A program made the position numbers and the translations under genes. The notes under the pieces were generated by a model. The model was not told where the DNA came from and searched no databases. It saw only the letters and a list, made by a program, of their open reading frames with translations. Shown in pieces: positions 13,046-25,090 of a DNA stretch of 64,000 bases (its first letter is position 1; the number at the start of each line of letters is the position of its first letter). The stretch covers positions 1 through 64,000 of the forward strand of contig WSUB01000004.1 of assembly GCA_019633425.1 (NCBI GenBank). Reading direction: 5' to 3'. This DNA is from Tulasnella sp. 424 (lineage: Eukaryota; Basidiomycota; Agaricomycetes; Cantharellales; Tulasnellaceae).

Positions 13046-14120
13046 GCGATCTATTTGTTGTACCTTGTATCACTCGCTTGTCTGATTTCACTCATTAATA
13101 TTCACGGTCGCTCGCCTCGATACTGGGAATCAGTTGACAAGATCAAGTGGATGTGATTGCCCGAAATACAATACAATATCCCCGCATTCTCAGGCTATTT
13201 GTGATATTTCAAACTTGAGAAGAATTTGACTATCTAAAGGCCGATACACTTGGTCCACAGGCTAATACCCAAAGAGTCCTATCTACCCCGGAGATCCGCA
13301 CGGCAGATAACGTGTACAGGTTCCGCGATAACATTTTTAAAGTTTAGAATGGTTCTTTGACACTGTTAGCACGGCCTCGAAGGTGACGGAAAGCTCTGTA
13401 AGCGGAAGGAACGGACCATCGTCGCTCGTTATCAGAATCAGTCGTGGGGCACCCAAGAATCAACCGAAGATCTACGCGAGCTCCCACCATGATCGCATTC
13501 GCTAGATAATCAGGACATCCTCTTTATCGCGGCAGCACTCCTGCAGAATTGTTGCTCGACCAGTTCCCGCCCTGTCATGTTCGGAGCATTGGTTGCCAGG
13601 AAGAGCTCGCAAGCACCCTTGGCATCACCCTGTCGTCTTTTTGTAACATACATGTCTCGAAAAGCATAATTGAAGCATTGAAGTCCCAGGTCAGTGAGGA
13701 TAGGATGGAGCTGGCGCGAGGACCATCATCTTGGCATCCGAGTCCTGTTGGAACGCGGAAATCAGAAATCAGATGCTTTAACGGCCTTTGCTTCTCGGTT
13801 AAGCTCAACAGCACGTCTGACGTGGCTATTGTAAAAAATTGTGTAATCGTTGATTGAGCACGTTCTTGGGCCTGAAGGCATGCATGTCGCACAAAACGAG
13901 AGATGCCTCGACAGAAGGCACAATTGGAGTGTATTCGGATACCCTGGGATCGAACCTATAACCCTACAGTTCAGGCACACAGACCAAAGAACAAATCATA
14001 AGTACATATGAAAACTTTCGAGGCATGGTATCATGGGTGTGTTGTAAGCTACATATGGTATTCGTTCTGGGGGATAAGCGGGCGCTTCAAGCACCACAAA
14101 ACGTCGCGCTCGCTGGGAGC
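13046..14120. other. Intergenic with possible gene fragments
   Basis: No confident gene. On the minus strand between about 13860 and 13490, frames such as CFNYAFRDMYVTKRQGDAK followed by ATNAPNMTGRELVEQQ look protein-like. They shift frame and stop within a short distance. They may be exons of a short gene or decay. No family was recognised. Confidence 0.3.
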
Positions 14121-17100
14121 CTAAGGGCTCTTTTTGCCACTGAGAGTCGGAACGCCGCTCGAGCTTGCAGGGCTACCAGCTCCAGCCGGACCACTGCCTT
14201 GGCTAGAGCCGGCCGCACTCTCGATAGCCATCATACGGAAAAGACTTTCAAGACCCGCGGCCTCTTGTCGCTGACGTTCCAACTCCTCTCGTCGTCTCTC
14301 CTCACGTTGCTCGTAGATTCTACATATAAGTTTTAACGTTAGGGGCAGCTATATGAGCGAAAAGGAGGTCGACTTACATGTGCATCTGCTTCAAACTGTC
14401 GAGCGCCACGGACAACGCCTGCTTCAGACCATCCTCTCCACCAGCAGCCAGATTCGGCAAGTCCTGCAATTTCTCCAACCCTCCCAACGGAGGACCAAAT
14501 CCAGCCGACCCAGGGGATGAGGATCCACGTCCCCCGCTGTCAGCCGACCCCGCGTCCCACCTCGGTCCCAAGAAGGGGATCTGGGCTAGCTGTTGTTCGA
14601 AGCCAGCGGCCCGACGAGCACGTTCAGCCGCCGCGGCGTCTGCCTTCTCCTTTCGACGCATCTTGGCGATTTCGGCGAATGATTGTCTAGCAGTCTGTGC
14701 GTAGGGCATATATTTTCCTGGATTGCGTACCATAGCGCGGGAGATGAGGACGTGGGTCTTGGGCGACGGTGATGTCGAAGGCGCAGCTAAAAGGACCATG
14801 GGGGAATCCGTGGTCCGATCGATCTCTTGGAACTATGTGCGTGTCAGCATCAGCATACTATGGTCTTGGAACGTGCAGGTCCTGAACAAACTCACCAGGC
14901 GGACCATCGTGTCCCACTTCTGTTCCCACTTCCGCTTTCGCTTGCTGGGATTCTGGATGTATCTCGAGTGATACTCAACGTCAAGTTCATCCTCTGAGCT
15001 CTCGTCGAGCCAAACGTCGTCATCGTCATCCTCCTCTTCTTCTGTTTCCGAAACAACCGGTCCGCTCGGAGGCGCAGGCTTACGGGTAGAGCCGCCCTTT
15101 TTCGTATCGTCGGTGTCACTTTCTTCTGAGCTCGTATCCTTTGGCACGGTGCTCTCGACTCTTGGAAACTCCTCAGCCGGTGGGGGCGTAGGAGGCTTTT
15201 GCGACTCCTTCAGCCTGCTCGACGTCTTCGGCACGGACGAACTGGCTCCGCCTTTAGAGGTTCCAGATCCAGCACCTCGGAGCTGACGCTTGCTCTTCTT
15301 CTTGTGCAAGCGACGCCCACCGATTGGAGCTGGTCCAAGGTCTAACGGGATATGGCTGGGACTACTGACCAAGCTTTGCGGAGCAGGGAAGCGAGGCAAG
15401 AATGGATTGTGCATCATCGGGCTCGATAAGTACGACGAGAGTGCCGAAGGAATGTAACGGTCGGGTATCATCGACGGATCCAACATTGCGCCAGGACCAT
15501 AACCATTGCCATACGCAGGGACGTTGCCGTATCCATGGCCGTTACTAGCTTGGGTGCCCTTGCCATCGTTTTCCCGGTTCGAGTTCATACCATTTCGCTG
15601 ATCGCCGCCAAATCCTTGTTGGTTGGTGGATTGCTGAGGAGAAGCGTACGACTGGGGTGTTGGAGGTATGGGGGCATCTGGACGATTGGAATACATCTTC
15701 CTCTGCCATTCCACGAAGTCTGCATAGCTGATCTGTTCCGGACCTTCCCAAGGCTGAGAGGATTGGGAGGAGTCGTAGTTGTAGCTGCCTCCACTATCAG
15801 CGGATCCTCCAGCAAAGCCTCCAGGACCGTGTTTATTTGCAGCGCCATTGGCGTTATTGTTCGACGGAGGAGCAGGATAGGGCGACTCAGGTTTTCCCGT
15901 TAACGCAGCAGCGGCTCCACTAAGACTCGTAAATCCGTCTCTTGCCCCGTAGTTGTTAAAATTTGCTAATGGACCCCTCGGTGCTGGCATCCCGCCCATC
16001 TGCATCGCAAACAGGGCGTGCTGTAGGCTTCCTCCGTAACTACTGTATGGATCGATGGGGGAGTACGGTGCAGGCTGGGGCATACGATTATGCGACCCCA
16101 TTCTGCCGAAATTGTTGTTGGCGTAGGGGTATGTGTGGTCCGCGGGAAGGGCTACATTAGGGGATTTTGGTGTGAAGGAGTCTGATGAAGGCTCTGCGGG
16201 CTCCAGATCCTCTTCAGATGGACGACGATTGCCAGCATCGGGGTTAATTCGGAGAGGAGCGGGAGGAGACGGAGTTGACGAGTCTCTCCTCGGACTGTTG
16301 TCTCTCAGAACAGCGGGTTGTCCCGCTTGAACTGATTGCGGCGAGTAGAGAGGGATGGGTGGATGCTGAACGGGAGGTGCAGGCGGCGGAGACGGAGCCC
16401 GGACTTGCTCCGGCGACTGCTGTCTTTCCCGTTCTCGACTCTGACTGACCCAACGAGTTGCAGGCGGAGGTTGGGATGAAGAGTGTGTCTGTTGAGGGCG
16501 TGCTGCCGGCTGTTGCTGAGGAACCGCTACCACATCATCGTCCACTTCTTCATCAACGACAGGGAAACTCCGGGCTGGTTGAGCACGAATGTGCGACCCC
16601 GTTCCTGAGACAGCACTTGCCGGCTGACTGGGGTACAGGCCGAGTCGTGGCACCGCTTGTGTTTGCACTTGGGGCTGGGGAGGTTGCACCTGAGGTTGAG
16701 GCGGAGGCATGGAAGAAGACGCCTGATTCGGAACTGACCGGATGTGGATAGGAGGTGGGGAGTCCTGGTCTCGGCGATATGAGTCGATGTGCGTGCGATT
16801 GCGAGGATCAGGCTGTGGTTGATTGTTGTAGTATTGCTGAGGTGATCTATGGCGCACGTCGTCTTCGTCCTGGTCATATTCGAAGGGCAAAGCGCTGTAG
16901 CTTGACGACTCGCTAAGGTATGACGTGCCTCCCTGCAGGCTCTCCATCGGTGTATGATATGGGGGCGATGACGTAGAACTCATTGTCGTAGATGGGTTCC
17001 TAGTGCCAGGTGGGCTCGTGGTGTTGTTTCTTTGGTAGCTGTTGACGTTTGGCGGTGTTCCGCCCAGCGGACGTACTCCCGCGGCGACAGCAGAAGCAGC

Positions 17101-17985
17101 AGGATTCTCCGTGTTCGCACGTGGGAGAATCGGAGGAGGCGGATTCACATTGGGTGCGATCAATCCATGCAAAGATGGAGGGGTCCCACGAACTTGTGCT
17201 GCTTGAGCCGGTTGCTGGGGTGGCGAATTTTGTAAGGCTGCTTGCCGGACGGCTTGCATCATCACTGGGCTCGACGACTGGGTGGGACCTCGGGCTCTTG
17301 GGCGGTTTGCATTCACTCCTCCTGCTCGCACTCCGTTCGCGTTGCCTTGAAGGAGTTGGGCCGTTGGGGATGTTCTTTGGGCCATGGCATCCGCCAAGGT
17401 TCCACCTCCACCACGGGCAGTCCAGTCTCCGTTACTACGGGGCGGAGTATGTTGCAGAACTTCTTCCCGCTCTTCCACCGCTGGGCCCGGCGGAGACTGG
17501 ATTTGTTGCTTCTTCGGCTGGAGCGGAGGGATTAGAACGTCCGAATCCGGTTGAGCCCAACTGTCGCTCGTCAAGCGAGGACCAGTAGTGGCATTACTGT
17601 TGAGAGTCGGTGGAGGTATCCGGTTCTGCGTCCAACCATAGGTGCCTCCCGTAGTAGGCATCTGTGAAGGAGACTGTTGGAGTTGCGGTTGAAATGATGG
17701 TGAAAAGTTAGACGAGGCCTGAGGTGGAGAGGCGGTATGCGATGGGGAAGGTGGATGGAACTCTGGAGAGGATGGAGCCACTTCTTGTGAGAGAGCAGAA
17801 GGCCCAAGAGGGCCACTACCGCCAGACGATTGACGTATTTGTGACCCTCGTTTGGAAGAAGGTTGAGAGGTTGAGGCGGCAGCTGCCGTGGCTAACATGC
17901 TGTTTGGGACGGCGGCGAGGGGAGGAGACGATTGAACCTCATTGCTTGTGGGATGGATGGATAAGCCTAGAGCCTCTGCAGCCAT
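14121..17985 (-). CDS. Gene P: long disordered basidiomycete protein with acidic patch and basic C-terminal segment
   Basis: This protein of about 1,200 residues is dominated by Pro/Gln/Ser-rich low-complexity sequence. The open frame runs above 17985, but its first ATG is at 17985 (MAAEALGLSIHPTS). Internal landmarks are QISYADFVEWQRKMYSNR (about 15735-15690), IPDRYIP (about 15455) and GGRRLHKKKSKRQLRG (about 15320-15275). An acidic run EEEEDDDDDVWLDESSEDEL (about 15050-15000) precedes SRYIQNPSKRKRKWEQKWD (about 14975-14915). After an intron come VLLAAPSTSPSPKTHVLI and FAEIAKMRRKEKAD. The last intron is phase 2 and joins to YEQREERRREELERQRQE, with a TAG at 14121-14123. The C-terminal YIQNP...KWE and VLLAAPS blocks belong to a family I recall as conserved, uncharacterised basidiomycete proteins. 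The basic and acidic patches would fit a nuclear scaffold, but that is inference. A rearranged partial copy lies at 22680-24395. Confidence 0.7.
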
Positions 17986-18154
17986 GGGCTGGAATGCTGC
18001 ATCAAAGACAGATGAAAAGTGGTTAGCCCCGATTCGAAGGGCGGAGCGGACGCGTAAGCAGTCACAAAAGTGGCGACCGCGGGTACGGACCTGTTCCCTT
18101 TTTGTTCCTCGGGGGAGACGCCATATCTCTAAGGTCGTGAAGCAGCCGTATGAA

Positions 18155-18942
18155 GGACTTCGTGGCAAGGCGCTGTTAATTGATGATTGCTAGTGATGAA
18201 ATGGTGGATGCGACTCTTGGTGGATGCGATTGAAAGATGAACCGGCGCCTTGTCGTTGAAATCTTTTACTAATGCAGTCTCGTTAAGCGTGTCGTAGGCG
18301 TTTTTCTGATCGAGGTCTTAGTGGGTTGTCGTTGGTAGGAGCACTGCCAAAGAGCCAAATTTCAATTGGAACCGGAGCGAACGATGGGAAGACGAGACTC
18401 GGTGCACTCACAGAAGAGAGATCCCGGGAAGTAAGATTAGCGTGCGCGCTGGCCGGTGAACTAGTGGGTGGTTGAAGAAGGAAAGGCTGGCTCTCTGGGA
18501 GCACGCACAGTCAACGAGGCCAACAAAGGCGTGAGGATAGGTAAGGGGTAACCGAACCCTGCACATGCAACGAGGCAGCTCAACCAACACGTGTCGCGTC
18601 TGTTCTTCCTCATTTTCCCGTACTCCTCAGCCAGCGTTATCGGTGACGTTGTTGCAGCGATCGCGTCGGGTTCGGTGGCGAGCGATGGCCTCTGAGCGCT
18701 GCCCCCAGGTACCAGAGCATGGGTCGAGATAAGCGTAGTCTGTTACCAACGGCCAATTTCAAATCGGGCAGGAGATTCCCAGGCCAGTCGGGAAGTCACC
18801 GTCTTCTCCGCTGACGTCATCGCCCGACGCTCCCAATGTGATAAAGAAGCCGCCACACGGAGAACGGAGACCGGCGCTACACCACTGCTATGCTATAATT
18901 GATATCTACGTGTAATCATCAAACAACAGCTCCCGTATGCTC
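18155..18942. repeat. Intergenic region duplicated at 24405-25090
   Basis: This is the region upstream of gene P and downstream of the HeLo-like kinase. It aligns by eye to 24405-25090 in the same orientation, with shared stretches such as GACTCTTGGTGGATGCGATT, GCGTGTCGTAGGCG and CAACACGTGT. The copies differ by scattered substitutions and small indels. It probably contains the gene P promoter. Confidence 0.8.
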
Positions 18943-21008
18943 TTAAGCTTGCGCTTTCAGGAGATTCAAAGACTGAAGGAGATCGGTTGCCGATGGTCTA
19001 GCCGTTGGCTCCTTGTTCCAACAGCTTCCCAGAAGAGCCCAAAGTAGCGGGTAAGTTGTGAAGACCGAGGATGGGTAGTCCTCGAGTTTCGGAACCTCGA
19101 CTGCAGTGATCAAGGCTAACAGCTGAGGAATTCTCGTATGCTTGGGGAATGGTTGTACTTTGAGAATATCAGGGACCCTGAACAGGTTAGAAGAGGGGGG
19201 AATGCACTTGCCTCCCGAAGCAATTACAAGGAAGCTCATGGCCCAAGAATAGACATCTGCGGCTGGAGTCACCTTCTCTGCTTTCATGACTTCTGGGGGC
19301 TGATACCGAAGGCTTGCCAAATCGCAGCTACTTTGAGAGTTTAGCGGGCCGTGATCATCCATGGCTAGTGCCCTCAGCAGAGTAAAGTCTCCAAGTTGAA
19401 CATGACCACCGTCGTCAATAAGGATGTTCGAAGGTTTAACATCTCCGTGCAGTAGTTCCCGACTATGCAAGTATTGAAGACCCTGAACAATCTCGATGGC
19501 CTTTCGCAGAGACGTCAGCGTCAGCTCGCCAAAACTACCCACTGAAGAACCCACGATTTGTAATTTCTGTTCGTCCGACAGATTTTGCTTGGCTCGGTAG
19601 TTCCTTACGTCTTGATTTCTCATCCACGGGGTGACAAGACAGCTAAGGTTACACTCTCGATTAGCATCCGGGTACAGCGGCAACGCAGTACAGGAACCCT
19701 ACACGTCGTTGTCAAGATAACACCACCCGTGTAAGGTGAGGATGTTGGGATGATCCAAGGTTCTCCAGAGATTAATTTGACGTTCAAAATGCTGTTCCCC
19801 GATGGCCTTGGTTTATCAATGTGGAGTGTCGGGGTTGGGGCTGAAACTCTCACCTCCTTATTTTTACCTTGATCGTCTGGCCTTTGGTAAACCCTATAAA
19901 ATTTGAGTGCAACAACCTCTTGATCCAAGCGAAGTCCCTTCCAAATGTCGCAGCGGTTTCCAGACCATGCATGAGATATCTTGACACATTCTCCCTTGAG
20001 CTCCGATGGCAACTCGCCGACTTTTCCAAGGTTCACTTCATCTTTACGGAGCTGGAGTAAGGCGTTGCTTGCTTTGGACCGTTCGTGACTTTGTACGGGC
20101 AGGTCTTGGAGCATCTGCATCCGAATGTCAGAAGGGGATGGCACAGCTAACGGAGAGCCCCGAGGTTAAACAAACGCACTTCGTGAAGCTCGGTGAGAGA
20201 CTGCATCATGATTTTCTGGTTTTCGAGTATCTCGTCGAGTTTGCCCGAGTCCTCTTCACGACCTTTCTTCAGGATGAGAGCTACGTCGTTCATCTGGAGC
20301 GCCGCAGCGACCTGTAGTTTGAAGTTGGTTAGGATCGTTAGGAGCGACAACAGCGCACCGCGTCCGCATCAGCCTACCCCAAGCAAGGTTAGACACTGTG
20401 ACATGCTGTCGCCATGTTCCTGGATGGAGTCCTCGATATCGTGCCTGTAGTAGAACTAATAAGGTATCGATATGCGTATTCTGTCCTGCCGGGTAAACAA
20501 AGTACTGACGCTCTGAACTACGGTGTATTGACTCCAGTGTTCAACATCTCGCTTCGCGTCTTCGAGCGCCCTAAACCAAAGATTATCTTTCAAAGGACCG
20601 CTATTCGGAGACGAACGAACGAACGAAAGTGTCTTTTGAACTGTCTTGTCTAGCTTGCTCGGCTCAGCTGTGGGTGAGTTGTCTCGAATGGTTTCCATCA
20701 CAGCAACAGCGGCATCCCCTAGGCTCTTGCATTTCGCCCTATGGGAGAGCGATGTAAACAGAAGACGTCATAATAAATACAACGTATGCGCACTCGTGAA
20801 GTTGCACATCCTTAGCCGCTTTGTAAATCTAAGTGAAGTCCCAGGGGCATCCATATTAGTCCTTTCTCCGATCGAGCGGCATCGCCTCAAGCAACCTCAC
20901 CATCTCTACGACCACAACAGCTGCCTCTAACCCAGGCACTGGGGCAAAACTAACTGCTAACTTAACCGCATCAAAGACGGTTTCACTAGATACAAGCTTG
21001 GGGACCAT
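18943..21008 (-). CDS. Protein kinase with N-terminal HeLo/MLKL-like helical domain
   Basis: The ATG at 21008 opens MVPKLVSSETVFDAVK and FAPVPGLEAAVVVVEM. Two short introns with good junctions join IYKAAKDVQLHE and AKCKSLGDAAVAVMETIRD. This pattern resembles the four-helix HeLo/MLKL N-terminal domain found on many Agaricomycete kinases. A helical segment with NFKLQVAAALQMND and SLTELHEVRLFN follows. The kinase part has WSGNRCDIWKG, VVALKFYRV (lysine), HFERQINLWRTLDHPNIL (alpha-C glutamate), HGDVKPSNIL (catalytic loop with Asp, Lys, Asn), GDFTLLRA (DFT instead of DFG), RYQPPEVM (PPE instead of APE) and a C-lobe ending SLNLLKAQA with TAA at 18943-18945. DFT raises the possibility of weak or absent catalysis. 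The product is probably a cytosolic or membrane-associated signalling protein. The helical-domain call comes from pattern similarity only. Confidence 0.75.
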
Positions 21009-21561
21009 TGGATGGTGTGGGAGTGGTGGTGCAGGAGGATTAAGTGAATTCGGAGTGACCCACAGTTAGATTAAGCGCGCGTCTATTCCCGGATTACCCC
21101 TCTGGCGTCAGCCGCATACACTTTATCAATTTTGACTGGTCAAATTGGTCGCCACATCGTCTCGCGCCCTGTCCACTAGTTCAACACCAACCGAGCGTCC
21201 TCCTCCGAAAGGCCCTTTATTACCGAAGTATACGATGGATATTGGAGCCCGCTTCTAATCTACATAACACACTTTGACTTTCTCACAGACCATCAGTTTG
21301 TATCTAAGTCCTTTCACAAGCGTATCTGCAAAATAACACACCTTCGGACAGTACTGTTTGCTTTGACTCTGTTTTGCAAGCAACCCCGTGTCGCTGAGTC
21401 AGTGACCTTACATGCAAGTACATGTACGGGAACAAAGCAAACCAAGTTGCAACACTGAATAAACTGAATCGATTCTCCTAGAGCTACAAGCTAAGGCAAC
21501 ACTATTTAAAGATTCAAAGGAAGGATGCGGAATACCTGAGCAAGTGGGAACACCATCAAGT
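21009..21561. other. Intergenic, nothing recognised
   Basis: This AT-richer spacer lies between the start of the HeLo-like kinase and the stop of the chimeric kinase. It should contain the promoter of the former. I see no open frame or repeat of note. Confidence 0.5.
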
Positions 21562-24363
21562 CTATTGTATTGAGGCGAGCGCGGTGTCTTCTTGAATCAG
21601 CCGCAATGCCTCGCTCATGGATATTCTCTCTTCCGGGAGCTCAGGCCAGCAAGCTTCGGCGACCATCCAAACTTTTTCATATGACAATCCAGCTGACGAT
21701 TCAGTGGGCTTCTTAAGAGGTCGCCTACCTTCGATCAAGACGGCACGAATAACAGCCCCATCCGTTTGGAGGTCGGGGAATGGGACATCTCCCGTAAGAA
21801 CCTTCCGGAGCGGGTGTTCAGTTATGACAAAATCACTCCCGGGACAGGTCATAACAACAGCTCACCTCAGCAATCGTCATGGCGAACGCATATACATCTG
21901 ATTTGAAACTTCGGGAGCCCCCGTCCCATAACTCTGGGCTTTGCCAACGGAGAGTTCCAGCGCCTTTCATAGCAGTTGAAGTTCTTAGATCGATCGTTCT
22001 TGTGAGTCCAAAGTCGCAAAGCAGAACTTGGCCTTCGTCGCCAACGAGAAGGTTGCTGGCTTTGATATCGCCATGCACTATTTTTTCGCCATGCAGATAA
22101 CTAATTGCATCTGCAGTCTCGCACAACTGTTTACGGCAAGTTCGTAAGCCGAGCACGCAGCCGTATGCTTAAGACATATGCAAAAACATCGTACCAGCTT
22201 GACGCGGTTGACGCTGAGGTTCAATGCGATATAATCGACCAAGGTGCCATTCTCGATGAACGGGCTCACGAAATAAAAATGCTCGTCTCTCTGGAAACTG
22301 CCCAGGTACTCCAAAATATGGCGATGTTGCAGCCTCTCCCACGTTTCAGCTTCTCGTTGGAACCTCTGATCCGATGGAAATAAGTCTATAAAAAGGATCA
22401 CGATAGAATGCGTGCGTACTCTGATTGCATCCATGTTGTCGGCTCCAATCCTCGGCCTCTTTAGGGCCACTTTCCCCACTATTGAGTGGGTACCCGTGAA
22501 TACATCACAAAAGTGACCATTGACTTTGACAGGCATTGGAGATATCTGGGTAACCTGGGTCCCAATATCTTCAACAGAGTGGTCTGCGTCCGTAGCGGGT
22601 CCTATCGCCGAAGACGAAGGTCCGACGGTACCCCTGGTTGTCGGCTGAGGCTGGCCACTGACATTTGGGGCAGGTGGAGACTGAAATGAAGAGCGTCTCC
22701 GCCGAGGGCGTACAAACGGCTGTTGTTGCGGTACCACTACCACATCATCGTCTATTTCCTCATCAATGGCAGGGAAACTCCAGGTCGGTGGAGCACGAAT
22801 GCGCGACCCTGTTCCTGAGACAGCACTTGCCGGCTGACTAGGATACGGGCTGAGTCGTGGCGCCGCTTGGGTTTGCACTGGAGGTTGGGGGGGTTGGACC
22901 TGAAGTTGAGGCTGAGACATGAAAGGAGGCGCCTCGTTGGGAACTGTCCGGATGTGGATAGGAGGTGGGAAATCTTGTTGGTCAGCAGCAGGATCACTCT
23001 CTTCTGAGCTTGTATCATTTGGTACAGTGCTCTCGGCTCTTGGGAAATCCTTAGCCAGTGGCCATGTAGAAGGCTTTTGAATCGACTCCTTCAGCCTCCC
23101 AGACGTCCTGGTAATGGACGAACTGGCTCCGCTTTTGAAGGTTCCGGAGCCAGCAGCTCGGAGCTGACGCTTGTTCTTCTTGTGCAAGCGACGCCCGCCG
23201 AGCGGAGCTGGTCCAAGGTCTAACGGGATATGGGTGGGGCTACTGTCCAAACTTTGTGGAGGAGAGGAGCGAGGTAAGAACAGGTTGTGCATCGGGGGGC
23301 TCGGCCAGTACAACGAGAATGTATCACCCTCTTCCGAGCTGGTATTTTTTGGTACAGAGCCTGGGGACTCCTCAGCTGGTGGGAAGCGAGGTAAGAATGG
23401 ATTGTGCATCATTGGGCTCAACAAGTACGACGAGAGTGGCGAAGGAATGTAACGGTCGGGTATCGACGGATCCAACATTGCTCCAGGACCGTAATCATTG
23501 CCATACGCAAGGACGTTGCCGTATCCATGGCCGTTACTAGCTTGGGTGCCCTTGCCATCGTTGTCCGGGTTCGAGTTCATACCATTTCGCTGATCGCCGC
23601 CAAACCTTTGTTGGTTGGTGGCTTGCTGAGGAGAAGCGTACGACTGGGGCGTTGGAGGTATGGGGAGATCTAGACGATTGGAGTAAAGCTTCCTCTGCCA
23701 TTCCACGAAGTCTGCATAGCTGATCTGTTCCGGACCTTCCCGAGGCTGAGGGGATTGCTTACTAGCCTTGGTGCCCTTGCCATCGTTATTCCGGTAGATA
23801 TCACTCTCTTCTGAGCTTGTATCATTTGGTACAGTGCTCTCGGCTCTTGGGAAATCCTCAGCCGGTGGCCATGTAGGAGGCTTTTGAACCGACTCCTTCA
23901 GCATCCCAGACGTCTTTGTCCCGAACGAACTCGCTCCGACTTCGGAGGTTCCGGAGCCAGCACTCGTACGATGGCGAGGATCAGGCTGCGATTGATTGAC
24001 GTAGTGTTGTTGGGGTAATTTATGGTGCACGTCGTCTTCGTCCTGAGGACCGGCAGCGGCTGTATTCTTCAGAGTCGGTGGAGATACACTTTTTGGCATC
24101 CAGCGATAGATACCTCGTGTAGTAGGCATCTGTAGCAGGGGCTGTTGGAGCTGCGGTTGAAATGGCGGTGGAACGCTGGACGAGGCTTGGGGTGTAGAGG
24201 CGGTATGCGATGGGGAAGGTGGATGGAACTCTGGATAGGATGGGGCCACACCTTGTGGAAGAGCAGAAGGACCAAGAGGGCCACTACCGCCGGACGATTG
24301 ACGTAGTTGAGACCATCGCTTGGAAGGTCGAGGGGTTGAGGCGGCAGCTGCCGTGGCTACCAT
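21562..24363 (-). CDS. Chimeric protein: rearranged gene P copy fused to a protein kinase domain
   Basis: The N-terminal part of about 550 residues is a shuffled, partly repeated copy of gene P. It is in an unbroken frame that runs to a kinase. The first ATG is at 24363 (MVATAAAAS), because the ATG used by gene P is deleted here. After the P-derived part (to about 22680) and a linker come HFCDVFTG, GKVALKRPRIG (lysine), RFQREAETWERLQHRHIL (alpha-C), YFVSPFIENGTLVDYI, AISYLHGEKIVHGDIKASN (intact catalytic loop), LLCDFGLTR (DFG), GTLRWQSPELW, SDVYAFAMTIAEV, and a C-lobe with AEACWPELPEERISM ending ASIQ with a TAG at 21562-21564. Introns fit at about 22435-22380, 22190-22130 and 21867-21810. All catalytic residues are present, so activity is likely. 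The kinase resembles TKL kinases of Agaricomycetes. Whether the fusion is translated as one protein is unproven, but about 1.7 kb of frame is kept despite many rearrangements. Confidence 0.7.
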
Positions 24364-24395
24364 GCTGTTCGGGACGGCGGCGAGGGGAGGCAACG
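22680..24395 (-). repeat. Rearranged partial copy of gene P coding sequence
   Basis: By eye the copy maps as follows: 22680-22960 to 16475-16755; 22990-23320 to 15115-15440; 23325-23385 to part of 15115-15175; 23386-23760 to 15388-15765; 23808-23965 to 15115-15275; 23966-24045 to 16795-16870; and 24050-24395 to 17590-17935. The 15115-15275 block therefore occurs two to three times and the order is changed, while orientation is kept. The gene P first-exon region (about 17943-18155) is missing from the copy. Confidence 0.8.
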
Positions 24396-24404
24396 ATTGG
24401 ACTT

Positions 24405-25090
24405 CTTGGCAAGACGCCGTTAACTTATTATTGCTAGATGAAATGGTTGAAGCGACTCTTGGTGGATGCGATTGAAAGATGAAGCGGCGCCTTGTCGTTG
24501 AAATCTTTACTGATGCAGTCTCATTAAGCGTGTCGTAGGCGCTTTTCTGGTCAAGGTCTTAGTGGGTTGTCGTTGGAAAGAGCACTGGAGCCAAATTTCA
24601 ATTAGAACCGGGGCGAATGATGAGAAGATGGTGCTGAGAGTGCACTCACAGAAGAGAGATCCCGGAATGTAAGATTAGCGTGTGCTCTGACCGGTGAACT
24701 AGTGGGGTGGTTGAAGATCAAAAAGCTGGCTCTCTGGGAGCACGCACAGCCAACGAGGAAAGTTCGACCAACACGTGTTGCCTCTCATTTTCCCGTACCC
24801 CTCAGAGCGTAACCGTGATTTTGTAGCGATCGCGTTGGGTTCAGTAGCGAGCGATAGCCTCTGAGCGCTGTCCTTTTGGGTACCAGAGCATGGTTCGGGA
24901 TCTGCTTACCAACGGCCAATTTCAAAATCAGGCAGGAGGTTCTCAGGCCAGCCAAAGTCACCGTCTTCTCCGCGACGTCATCGCCCGACGCTCCCAATGT
25001 AATAATAAAGGAGCCGCCACACCGAGACTGGAGTACACCACCGATGTGATATCGACGTGTAATCATCATACAACAGCCCCCAGATGCTCT
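24405..25090. repeat. Duplicated intergenic region (copy of 18155-18942)
   Basis: This is a direct copy, with small deletions, of the region upstream of gene P. It now lies upstream of the chimeric kinase gene and probably supplies its promoter. Confidence 0.8.

Noticed and set aside
13936..13985. tRNA-like B-box (GGTTCGATCCC on the minus strand)
   Set aside because: No matching A-box, acceptor stem or balanced T-stem can be folded around it.
17985..18168. Extending gene P upstream to 18168
   Set aside because: That end of the open frame is a TTG codon, not ATG. The first ATG is at 17985.
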